Assembly: GCA_964604825.1 (NCBI GenBank)
Contig: CAZSAL010000088.1
Coordinates: forward strand, 1-5,066
Reading direction: 5' to 3'
Source of the DNA: CAZSAL01 sp964604825
GTDB lineage: Bacteria > Elusimicrobiota > Elusimicrobia > 2-01-FULL-59-12
Length of the DNA: 5,066 nucleotides
In this document: positions 1-5,066 of the stretch, one piece after another
Layout of the letters: every line of letters begins with the position of its first letter
Position numbering within the stretch: position 1 is the stretch's first letter
Position numbers and translations under genes: made by a program
The notes under the pieces: model-generated
Told to the model about the DNA's origin: nothing
Database searches by the model: none
What the model saw: the letters and a program-made list of their open reading frames with translations, nothing else

Positions 1-1
1 C

Positions 2-109
2 AAAGGTGCTATGAGGGACCCAGGACATCCCTTTTTTCTATGGGCTTTTCCGAAAGGCGAAGTTCAGGTTGGCTCCGAAATAATGGATGCCTACGCTCTC
101 GATAAGTAA
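2..109 (+). CDS. C-terminal end of an unidentified protein (partial)
   Basis: This frame is open from the window edge to a TAA at 107-109. The translated tail has a protein-like composition, including DPGHPFFLWAFPKGEVQVG and the ending MDAYALDK. The other two forward frames give either an early stop or a Ser/Arg-rich, unprotein-like translation. The stop lies 2 nt before the ATG of the nuclease-like gene at 112, which fits two co-transcribed, translationally coupled genes. Only about 35 codons are visible, with no recognisable domain, so no function is given. The main doubt is that a short open frame at a window edge can occur by chance. Confidence 0.5.
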   Translation, partial: KGAMRDPGHPFFLWAFPKGEVQVGSEIMDAYALDK

Positions 110-111
110 AC

Positions 112-1005
112 ATGCTTTGGAAGATCTACGCCCGGGAGCCATCTGGCATTGAGGACTCGGAAGAGTATGCCGCTGAGTGTTACAGTTCCGATGTGATCGC
201 TGTTGGATGGAGTGAGATAGGCGACCTTAACAAGATCGCCTCACGCCCAGAGTTAAAGAAGCGAATCGCTCAACAAGGTTGGACCAAAGGCAAGAATGTC
301 ATTGCTCAGTGGGCCGGCGCGCTTTGGAGATTCCGAACGGAAGTCAAGAAGGGCGACATGGTTATCTGTCGGGACCGCGATTCAAACCGTTTCTACGTTG
401 GCCGGATTTTATCCGAGAAAGCTTTTTTCGACCGCACGCCCCTCGGCGGCAAGTGTAGTTTCGCCCATAGGAGAAAGGTCCGATGGAAACAGGTCCTCGG
501 TCTCGACGACATTCGGTCGGTTTGGCCTAATGGGAACTTCGGGGGACTTCAGACTGTTTCGTTAGTAAAAGGCGGCTCAGATCGATTTCAGAGGTTCATG
601 AAACGATTTCGACGCGCACCGGTTCGTTCGCGTAGAGGAGGACGTCATCTTCCAGTTCAGCCCGATATGGAATGGGGGCGAGCGGCAGAAGAGAGGGCCA
701 TGCAATGGCTGAAGGATAAGGGTCGCAAGCCGCAAGATGTTGCGCACCAACATCTAGGCTGGGACATCTCATGTGGGGACGAGATGTTTGAGGTCAAGGG
801 ACGAAAATCGGCGAAGACTGCAATTCGATTGACCCAGAATGAATGGAACGCAGCGAAGAAACACGGCAAGAAATTCACTATCCTCCTATTCACTGCGCCC
901 AACCGCGAAAAATTAAAGGTAGCGACGCCGGTCAAAATTCCCGATCCGACCAACACTCAGGAGTGGAATCGCAGAGCCATTTACGAATACCTGCTGGATG
1001 AGTGA
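112..1005 (+). CDS. PUA/EVE-like domain plus DUF3883 (PD-(D/E)XK-like) putative restriction endonuclease
   Basis: Probable modification-sensing DNA endonuclease of 297 residues. Residues ~3-150 resemble the PUA/EVE-like N-terminal domain of Mrr/McrB-type proteins: VIAVGWSEIGDL at 28-39, LWRF at 71-74, KKGDMVICRDRD at 79-90, FYVGRI at 94-99 and HRRKVRW at 119-125. Such domains can read modified bases. A basic linker (~160-180) follows. Residues ~185-262 match the DUF3883 pattern: EE at 193-194, GWDIS at 216-220, FEVKG at 226-230 and LTQNEW..A at 240-248. D218, E227 and K229 fit the D...ExK catalytic core, which appears intact. The start at 112 is supported by an in-frame stop at 103-105 and by the preceding frame ending at 109. 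No clear Shine-Dalgarno is visible. Its TGA is 4 nt from the stop of the convergent membrane operon. The nuclease domain is fairly secure. The N-terminal domain and the restriction role are inferred from family resemblance. Confidence 0.85.
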   Translation: MLWKIYAREPSGIEDSEEYAAECYSSDVIAVGWSEIGDLNKIASRPELKKRIAQQGWTKGKNVIAQWAGALWRFRTEVKKGDMVICRDRDSNRFYVGRILSEKAFFDRTPLGGKCSFAHRRKVRWKQVLGLDDIRSVWPNGNFGGLQTVSLVKGGSDRFQRFMKRFRRAPVRSRRGGRHLPVQPDMEWGRAAEERAMQWLKDKGRKPQDVAHQHLGWDISCGDEMFEVKGRKSAKTAIRLTQNEWNAAKKHGKKFTILLFTAPNREKLKVATPVKIPDPTNTQEWNRRAIYEYLLDE

Positions 1006-1009
1006 TGCC

Positions 1010-1969
1010 TTAAAGCGGGGGCGGAGACGTTCCCTTCTCGCCAAAAATGAGCGTTTGTAGGGATATTTCGGGTTCCCACCCATAATCCAATCCCGCGTCG
1101 GTGACAAGCTGCTTGAATGCATTGAATGCCTGAAATGAATCACCATAAACGTAGGATGCAGCGTAGTGGTCGTCATGAGGGATTTTTTGGAGAATCGCCA
1201 AAATCTTTTCCCGGTCTGTCGCCAAGTCTAGTCCCGCGCCTTCGATAGGTCTAACTCTTACCCCGTCCCCGTCGTCTAAGTCTTCCCAGTTAAGAGCATC
1301 CCGATTCGGTGAAAGTTCGCCGTCAATCACGGTCAAAAGCGGATAAAGCCTATTGTAGCGCAATATAAAATTGAACGCCTGCTTGGATTTCTCGCGTTCT
1401 TTCGGGAGCCTCAGCTTGCGTATATGCTGCGATTGGTCTTTCTCCAATTCGGTGGCTAAGTCGGCTAATCGTGCTTTCAATCTATCGCTATTATCGGTGA
1501 TCGCGGACTGGCGATTGGCCTCCTCCGTCTTCTGACGCCTTAAATCGTTCAATTCCTTGTTTAAAGACCGCAACAAATCGGATGGATCGGCATTGTTCTC
1601 AGACTGCGCCGTATTCGCATTTCCGGCGAGTCCGGCCACCCTGTTCGTCGTTTCATCCACTTGTGCTTTCAGCCGATCCCTCTGTTTTAGCAATGTGGCA
1701 ATTTCAGCCGTCTTTGGCGCGGAAAGGCTTGTTTGAAGGCTCGTCTGAAGTGTCGAGGCGTCGGCAATGTCGGTCTTGGCCTTGGCAATTCTCCTTTCCA
1801 TCATCTCAGTGTTGGACTCGGCAATGCGGCTATTGTCCGTTGCCTTCTTTGCACCGTGGCTGACCAAGGCAACAAGGATCGCGATGAGAATAATCCCTCC
1901 GAAAGAACTGGTCATCGTGCTCAGGAGCAAATCCAAACTATCCGCGCGCACTAATTTTCTTCGTTTCAT
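1010..1969 (-). CDS. Single-pass coiled-coil MotB/ExbD-like subunit, second copy (319 aa)
   Basis: Likely inner subunit of an ion-driven membrane complex. A short basic N-terminus (MKRRKLVRAD) is followed by one membrane helix at ~15-38. D13 stands at its cytoplasmic end in SLDLLLSTMTSSFGG, where MotB and ExbD carry their ion-binding Asp. Residues ~45-115 and ~130-185 are strongly charged, heptad-like coiled coil, broken by a Gly/Asn-rich stretch near 113-128. A C-terminal globular domain (~195-312) has YPLLTVIDG at 209-217 and ends in a short Pro tail. No OmpA-type peptidoglycan-binding motif is visible. The ATG overlaps the stop of the upstream gene as ATGA and has no clear ribosome site, so translation is probably coupled and the two proteins made in similar amounts. 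It is the last gene of the operon. The membrane topology is well supported. The motor role is inferred from the MotA-like gene two places upstream. Confidence 0.8.
   Translation of the reverse strand: MKRRKLVRADSLDLLLSTMTSSFGGIILIAILVALVSHGAKKATDNSRIAESNTEMMERRIAKAKTDIADASTLQTSLQTSLSAPKTAEIATLLKQRDRLKAQVDETTNRVAGLAGNANTAQSENNADPSDLLRSLNKELNDLRRQKTEEANRQSAITDNSDRLKARLADLATELEKDQSQHIRKLRLPKEREKSKQAFNFILRYNRLYPLLTVIDGELSPNRDALNWEDLDDGDGVRVRPIEGAGLDLATDREKILAILQKIPHDDHYAASYVYGDSFQAFNAFKQLVTDAGLDYGWEPEISLQTLIFGEKGTSPPPL
1966..1969 (-). promoter_or_regulatory. ATGA stop/start overlap (translational coupling)
   Basis: The TGA of the first coiled-coil gene (1966-1968) overlaps the ATG of the second (1967-1969). 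No Shine-Dalgarno is visible just upstream (GGACCCCCAGCC precedes the ATG). Re-initiation by the same ribosome is the likely way the second gene is translated, which suits two subunits made in a fixed ratio. Confidence 0.75.
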
Positions 1970-2838
1970 GGCTGGGGGTCCGGCGCGGAAAACATGACTT
2001 CCCTCTCCTCTTCGAGAGCATCGTATCCAATCTCGAACTCGGCGTGCTTCGCCGTGTCGAGTAGATCTGCAAACCGTGAAATCCCTGAGGGTTTCAGGTA
2101 CACCACCAGGTATTGATTGAGCGGGTTGAAAGTTTTAAGAGCCTTTTGAAATTCGCTTTTCCAATGACTGTCTGGCAGTTCGATCAGGCTGTTTNNNNNN
2201 NNNNTGAATCGCTGCATAGTGACCGAATGGCCCGATACCACCACTAATATTGGCTCCTTAGTAGTATCCGCTGCTTCCGGTATGACCCACAGTTTCTGAC
2301 TGTTGCTCTTCGCTTCGAGCAGCTTGCTCTCCTGTTGCTTGACCTGCTGTTCAAGGTCCGCCATCGCTTCAGCCGCAGTGGAATTCGTATCTTTGATCTT
2401 CGCCAATTCGGCCTTGAGCTTGTTGATTTGGTCCCGGAGTTCAGTGAGGCCAAGCGTGGATTCCTTGGTCTTTTCAGTTTGGTCGAGGTTCTGGATATCC
2501 TGTGTCAGTTTCGTCACCCTTTGACCCTGCGTTTGCAGATCACTCTCCAAAGCCGAGATCTGTGCATTCAGGGCGTCTGTGCTTGGCATCGCCTGAACCT
2601 CGTCCTCCCTCTGCCGCAATTCGCTGTTCGAGGCATTGATCTGGTTGAGGGCATCCAGGAGATGGTTCAATTCCGCGACAAGTTTGGGATCGACCTTTGG
2701 AGATTCCGAGGTCCCACCCAGATTTACCGTCATTAGCAAAACGATGAAAATCAGCACCCCAGTAACGCACGTGATAATGTCCTGGAAGACAAAAAAACGC
2801 AGTTTGGATTGCGCCGGATTATCAATGTTCCTTGCCAT
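1966..2838 (-). CDS. Single-pass coiled-coil MotB/ExbD-like subunit, first copy (about 290 aa, contains N gap)
   Basis: Likely the ion-carrying partner of the MotA-like protein encoded just upstream. One membrane helix spans ~18-40 (FQDIITCVTGVLIFIVLL). D20 starts it, and T23 three residues later mirrors the ADFMT arrangement of MotB. Residues ~52-182 form a long coiled coil rich in Leu, Gln, Glu and Lys. A C-terminal α/β-like domain (~183-287) follows, with EPILVVVSGHSV at 195-206 and YLVVYLKPSGISRF at 243-256. There is no OmpA-type peptidoglycan-binding signature. Residues 212-215 are unknown because of 10 N bases, but the frame reads through in phase on both sides. The ATG is 9 nt after the MotA-like stop. 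The nearest AAGGA (2855-2859) is 16 nt away, too far to be a good ribosome site, so coupling is likely. MotB/ExbD-like identity rests on topology, the Asp and the neighbourhood rather than overall similarity. Confidence 0.82.
   Translation of the reverse strand: MARNIDNPAQSKLRFFVFQDIITCVTGVLIFIVLLMTVNLGGTSESPKVDPKLVAELNHLLDALNQINASNSELRQREDEVQAMPSTDALNAQISALESDLQTQGQRVTKLTQDIQNLDQTEKTKESTLGLTELRDQINKLKAELAKIKDTNSTAAEAMADLEQQVKQQESKLLEAKSNSQKLWVIPEAADTTKEPILVVVSGHSVTMQRFXXXXNSLIELPDSHWKSEFQKALKTFNPLNQYLVVYLKPSGISRFADLLDTAKHAEFEIGYDALEEEREVMFSAPDPQP
2195..2204. other. Run of 10 N (assembly gap or masked bases)
   Basis: Ten undetermined bases lie inside the first coiled-coil gene, in its C-terminal domain. 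A gap of exactly 10 may be a scaffolding placeholder, so the true length here is uncertain. Coding continues in the same frame on both sides, which suits a true length of 10 or one differing from it by a multiple of 3. Confidence 0.97.
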
Positions 2839-2847
2839 TGCCGAAAA

Positions 2848-3759
2848 CTAAGCATCCTTGGCGAGACGCAGCTTGGAAACCACATGAGAGTGGCAATAGT
2901 CATTGCACTCGTCCAGAAATTCCAACTCCGCCTGTTGCAGGAACGTCAGCAACAATTGAATGATCAGCGCTGCGACGAGCGCGATAAGCGTTGTCTCGAA
3001 GGCGTTGGCCAGTCCCCCCGTCACCGATTTCAGTGAATCCTTGATTATGGCGATATCGTTTGCTGACTCCAAAGTCCCACCGAAGGCTGCAATAGCCTGA
3101 CTCAATCCAAGCACGGTACCGATAAAGCCCAGGACCGGAATCGCCCATACGAACCCATTCAGGAGACCATAGCTCGAAGTAAGCTGTTCTTCGTCGTACT
3201 CGGCCTGGGTTCTCAGGATGTCCGACACCTCGTTGACTTGCCCAATGTTCTGTAGATTCGAAAGAGCGCGCTCGATGCGATTGAGAAGGACGAAATTCCG
3301 GGTGTCGTCCACAAGCGTGTAAATCCTGTCCAGAACTGCGCGTGCGGTGCTCGGCGTGAGGAAGAAATCGGGTTGTTGTGGAACTGCAGCCAATCCCAAA
3401 GTCTTCCTCTGGAAATTCACCTTCCTGCTTTTAAAGAACAGAATTGCGACAGACCAAAAGAAAAAGAAAACGACGCAATATGGGACGAAGCCTCTCGCCA
3501 GGAACATGTGGCTTATCCACTTTAATCGAGGATCCGGCTGCAAGACATAGATGACCAATAGATAAAAACCTACAGAGAAGACGGCGCCTACCAAAGAGGT
3601 CAGAATTTTGTTTGTGTTGGTGAACCGCCCACCGCTGAAGCCGCACCTTTGTTCCAAATCCTGCTTTGCCCAGTTCAACTGGAAGTCTGCTGACGAGAAT
3701 GGCGTGCTCTCCGGAAAAGGAGAAGTGGAGGACGTTGGGGGTGGATTTTGATCATTCAT
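2848..3759 (-). CDS. MotA/TolQ/ExbB family proton-channel protein
   Basis: Outer-ring subunit of an ion-driven membrane complex, 303 residues. A Pro/Ser-rich N-terminal tail (1-25) precedes four predicted membrane helices at ~52-74, 91-110, 202-226 and 249-273. The region 111-200, between helices 2 and 3, should be cytoplasmic and contains a helical stretch with LLNRIERALSNL at 158-169. The MotA_ExbB signature covers helices 3 and 4: GFVWAIPVLGFIGTVLGL at 202-219, with the conserved Pro at 208, then TGGLANAFETTLIALVAAL at 247-265, with the small and Thr residues typical of TolQ/ExbB. The C-terminus is short, and no enzymatic domain is fused. A weak ribosome site, GGAAAG (3769-3774), lies 9 nt before the ATG. 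The gene follows the GYF_2/DUF4190 gene by 19 nt and precedes the two Asp-bearing coiled-coil genes. Family assignment is strong. Which ion is used and what the motor drives cannot be read from the sequence. Confidence 0.93.
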   Translation of the reverse strand: MNDQNPPPTSSTSPFPESTPFSSADFQLNWAKQDLEQRCGFSGGRFTNTNKILTSLVGAVFSVGFYLLVIYVLQPDPRLKWISHMFLARGFVPYCVVFFFFWSVAILFFKSRKVNFQRKTLGLAAVPQQPDFFLTPSTARAVLDRIYTLVDDTRNFVLLNRIERALSNLQNIGQVNEVSDILRTQAEYDEEQLTSSYGLLNGFVWAIPVLGFIGTVLGLSQAIAAFGGTLESANDIAIIKDSLKSVTGGLANAFETTLIALVAALIIQLLLTFLQQAELEFLDECNDYCHSHVVSKLRLAKDA

Positions 3760-3768
3760 GAGGTAATG

Positions 3769-3774
3769 CTTTCC
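3769..3774 (-). promoter_or_regulatory. Possible ribosome binding site of the MotA-like gene
   Basis: GGAAAG on the minus strand, with 9 nt to the ATG at 3757-3759. It is the only reasonably placed purine-rich site within the operon. The MotA-like subunit is needed in more copies than its partners in known 5:2 complexes, so a site of its own here would make sense, but the match is weak. Confidence 0.35.
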
Positions 3775-3778
3775 GTCT

Positions 3779-4450
3779 TCAAAAGCGTCTGTTTGCTACG
3801 TAGAGAATTCCGAAAATTAGACCGCCTCCCAGCAACACGTATGTGATCGCGAGACCGGCATAGGCCATGCATCGGCCTCCCAAGCTCGGATCCCTCTTTA
3901 TTTGGGAAAGGGCGATGTGGCCGAAAATAATGGCGAGGATCCAACTGACAAAATTAACGAAGGGGACAAGATTCAATATTCCCATTACCAATGCCGTGAT
4001 TGCCAGCCCAGACGTGCGGGTAGGAGCGTTGGTACTCCCCGTTACTTGCTGGGGCCAGCCGGGGGGAGGAGGAGGTGAGACAGTTGATCCAAGACGCTGT
4101 TGAAGTTCCATCCGCCGGCTCTCTTCTACGGCCAGCCTCTCTTCACGCGCGTTACGAATCCTCTCCTCCTCCTGCCGAGCAAGACGTTCTTCCTGGGCGG
4201 CGCGTAATCTTTCCTCTTCCATCCGCGCAATGCGCTCCTGTTCCTTCCGTTGGTCCGCGGCCTGCCGGGCGTCCTCGGAAGCAATAAACTCCTCGATGGT
4301 GACCGCCGTACCCGAATGGTCGCGGATGCTATGAAGCAGGCCAATTTCGTTGTCCCGAAGCTTGGTCTTGATTTCCTCAGCGGTGAATGGTCCGGATTCC
4401 CGTCCCTTCCACTGCAAAAAATACTTGTGATTTGCAGGCTGCATAAGCAT
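3779..4450 (-). CDS. GYF_2 – charged coiled coil – DUF4190 membrane protein
   Basis: Membrane protein of 223 residues with three parts. Residues ~9-55 match the GYF_2 domain (YFLQWKGRESGPFTAEEI), a small fold thought to bind proline-rich peptides. Residues ~57-118 form a very charged Arg/Glu coiled coil with an internal 16-residue tandem repeat. After a Pro-rich linker (SPPPPPGWP at 125-133), residues ~147-218 resemble DUF4190: GLAITALVMGILNLVPF, then IIFGHIALSQIKR and GGRCMAYAGLAITYVLL, giving two or three membrane helices. The GYF_2 and coiled-coil part is probably cytoplasmic. The first ATG (4448-4450) is used here; a second at residue 3 is equally possible, and neither has a good ribosome site. 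It sits 6 nt after the upstream gene and 19 nt before the MotA-like gene, so it is probably an accessory or anchoring part of the same complex. The MotA-like protein's Pro-rich N-terminus could be its ligand, but that is speculation. Confidence 0.85.
   Translation of the reverse strand: MLMQPANHKYFLQWKGRESGPFTAEEIKTKLRDNEIGLLHSIRDHSGTAVTIEEFIASEDARQAADQRKEQERIARMEEERLRAAQEERLARQEEERIRNAREERLAVEESRRMELQQRLGSTVSPPPPPGWPQQVTGSTNAPTRTSGLAITALVMGILNLVPFVNFVSWILAIIFGHIALSQIKRDPSLGGRCMAYAGLAITYVLLGGGLIFGILYVANRRF
4130..4225 (-). repeat. Two tandem 48-bp coding repeats (16 residues each) in the coiled coil
   Basis: Residues 76-91 (RMEEERLRAAQEERLA) and 92-107 (RQEEERIRNAREERLA) of the GYF_2/DUF4190 protein are adjacent copies with 12 of 16 residues identical. 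The DNA halves are 4178-4225 and 4130-4177. The unit probably lengthens a charged single helix or coiled coil. Arg/Glu-rich helices also arise by convergence, so recent duplication is not certain. Confidence 0.6.
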
Positions 4451-4456
4451 TGATTT

Positions 4457-5066
4457 CTATTTTGAGGTCATCGTAAAGAAAGGAGGTAACGCGGCTTGCA
4501 AATCAGCGAGATTCGGCCCCACGCTGTATTTTTTGCATGCATCGGCCAACAATTCCGCCCGGTCTGCGCGCACATAGAACAAAGGCATGAAGGGAGCCAC
4601 GCTCTCCACCGGCTCGAACCTGCTATCGGATTTTTTAGGCTTAAAGCATACCGGCCCCTCCCCGTCACTTCCGGTGGTCCAAAGTTCGTTCCCGGCAGCC
4701 TCGGGGACTATCTTAGGCGTTCCGTCCACACCGACATAGCCTGCGAATACAAGCCCGTCGCCGAAAATTGTCGTCACAAGTTCCCTGATAACAATTGCCT
4801 CCCTCAAATAGGAATGCCCGGAAATCGAATCAAAAAACATAGCGAATTTTGGTCCCAACTCTCTATTTCGTCGAGGAACCATCCAGTCTGAACTCCTTAC
4901 CGGGTCATCCTGGTCCAGTTTAGCCAAAGTGGCGAAATCCTTGCGCAAGGACGGGCACCATTGCACTCCCCATGCATACGGCCGCACATTGATGAGTTCC
5001 TGAAGCCGGCGCATAACAAATGCCTTAAAGAGCGGCGGAGCGTCCTTCTGTCCAACCAGATCGTCC
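4457..5066 (-). CDS. Unrecognised protein, first visible gene of the operon (5' end outside window)
   Basis: The frame stays open past the ATG at 5012-5014 to the window edge, adding 17 codons (including KDAPPLFKAFV) that read as normal protein continuous with RRLQELINVRPYAWG. The true start is therefore probably outside the window, and at least 202 residues are visible. I recognise no family. Visible traits are a soluble, mixed α/β composition with no membrane helix; WCPSLRKDFATL and DPVRSSDWMVPRRNR near the front; FAMFFDSISGHSYLREAIVI in the middle; and FMPLFYVRADRAELLADACK near the end. It ends with TAG at 4457-4459, 6 nt before the next gene, so it very likely belongs to the same operon as the MotA-like channel. 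It could be a cytoplasmic partner or effector, but nothing in the sequence shows an activity. Confidence 0.75.
   Translation of the reverse strand, partial: DDLVGQKDAPPLFKAFVMRRLQELINVRPYAWGVQWCPSLRKDFATLAKLDQDDPVRSSDWMVPRRNRELGPKFAMFFDSISGHSYLREAIVIRELVTTIFGDGLVFAGYVGVDGTPKIVPEAAGNELWTTGSDGEGPVCFKPKKSDSRFEPVESVAPFMPLFYVRADRAELLADACKKYSVGPNLADLQAALPPFFTMTSK

Noticed and set aside
2..102. Frame 1 read-through into the nuclease gene as a longer N-terminus
   Set aside because: A TAA at 103-105 in that frame blocks it, and the translation before it is unlike a protein.
913..1176. 87-codon minus-strand frame bridging the two convergent genes
   Set aside because: Overlaps both well-supported genes in other frames, and its translation shows no family feature.
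2335..2736. 133-codon open frame on the + strand
   Set aside because: Antisense to the coiled-coil region of the first subunit. It arises because heptad-rich codons leave the opposite strand free of stops.
1010..2838. OmpA/MotB-type peptidoglycan-binding domain in the coiled-coil proteins
   Set aside because: I could not see the conserved strand-helix motif of that domain in either C-terminus, so these were not called MotB or ZorB.
4496..4891. 131-codon open frame on the + strand
   Set aside because: It lies wholly antisense to the operon's first gene, and its translation is rich in His, Arg and Pro with no domain. The minus-strand frame is longer and fits the operon.
4457..5014. A complete 185-residue gene starting at the ATG at 5014
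   Set aside because: The frame remains open and protein-like to the end of the window with no stop, so this Met is most likely internal. The gene is annotated as partial instead.
1..5066. tRNA, rRNA, CRISPR array, insertion sequence or attachment site
   Set aside because: No spaced direct repeats, transposase, terminal inverted repeats or tRNA-like fold were seen by eye. Nearly all the sequence is coding.

Overview
The window shows bacterial accessory DNA of medium GC content, with densely packed genes. A run of 10 N at 2195-2204 points to a scaffolded draft or metagenome assembly. The proteins include a GYF_2/DUF4190 protein and a MotA/TolQ/ExbB protein with two coiled-coil partner subunits. 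Together with the scarcity of good Shine-Dalgarno sites, they remind me of Planctomycetes/Verrucomicrobia-type genomes, but this is only a weak guess.

Left part (about 1-1005, + strand). The last ~35 codons of an unidentified gene end at 109. Two bases later starts a complete 297-residue gene, at 112-1005. Its product joins an N-terminal PUA/EVE-like domain to a C-terminal DUF3883 (PD-(D/E)XK-type) nuclease-like domain. That is the layout of a modification-sensing restriction enzyme.

Right part (1010-5066, - strand). Five tightly packed genes are transcribed right to left and look like one operon, with gaps of 6, 19 and 9 nt and a final 4-nt ATGA overlap. In order they are: an unrecognised protein that runs off the window (5066-4457); a GYF_2 / charged coiled coil / DUF4190 membrane protein (4450-3779); a four-helix MotA/TolQ/ExbB channel subunit (3759-2848); and two different single-pass coiled-coil proteins (2838-1966 and 1969-1010). 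Each of these last two has an Asp at the start of its only membrane helix, as in MotB/ExbD. Their C-terminal domains look like distant copies of each other, and neither shows an OmpA-type peptidoglycan-binding motif.

How the parts may work together. The operon probably builds an ion-driven membrane motor or channel, with the MotA-like protein as the outer ring and the two Asp-bearing subunits as the centre, perhaps as a heterodimer. Long coiled coils would carry force or signal to the C-terminal domains. The two transcription units converge with only 4 nt between their stop codons. A nuclease beside a MotAB-like pair recalls Zorya anti-phage systems (ZorA/ZorB plus effectors), but the partner genes here are not the known Zorya effectors. 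A defence role is therefore a hypothesis, not something the sequence proves.
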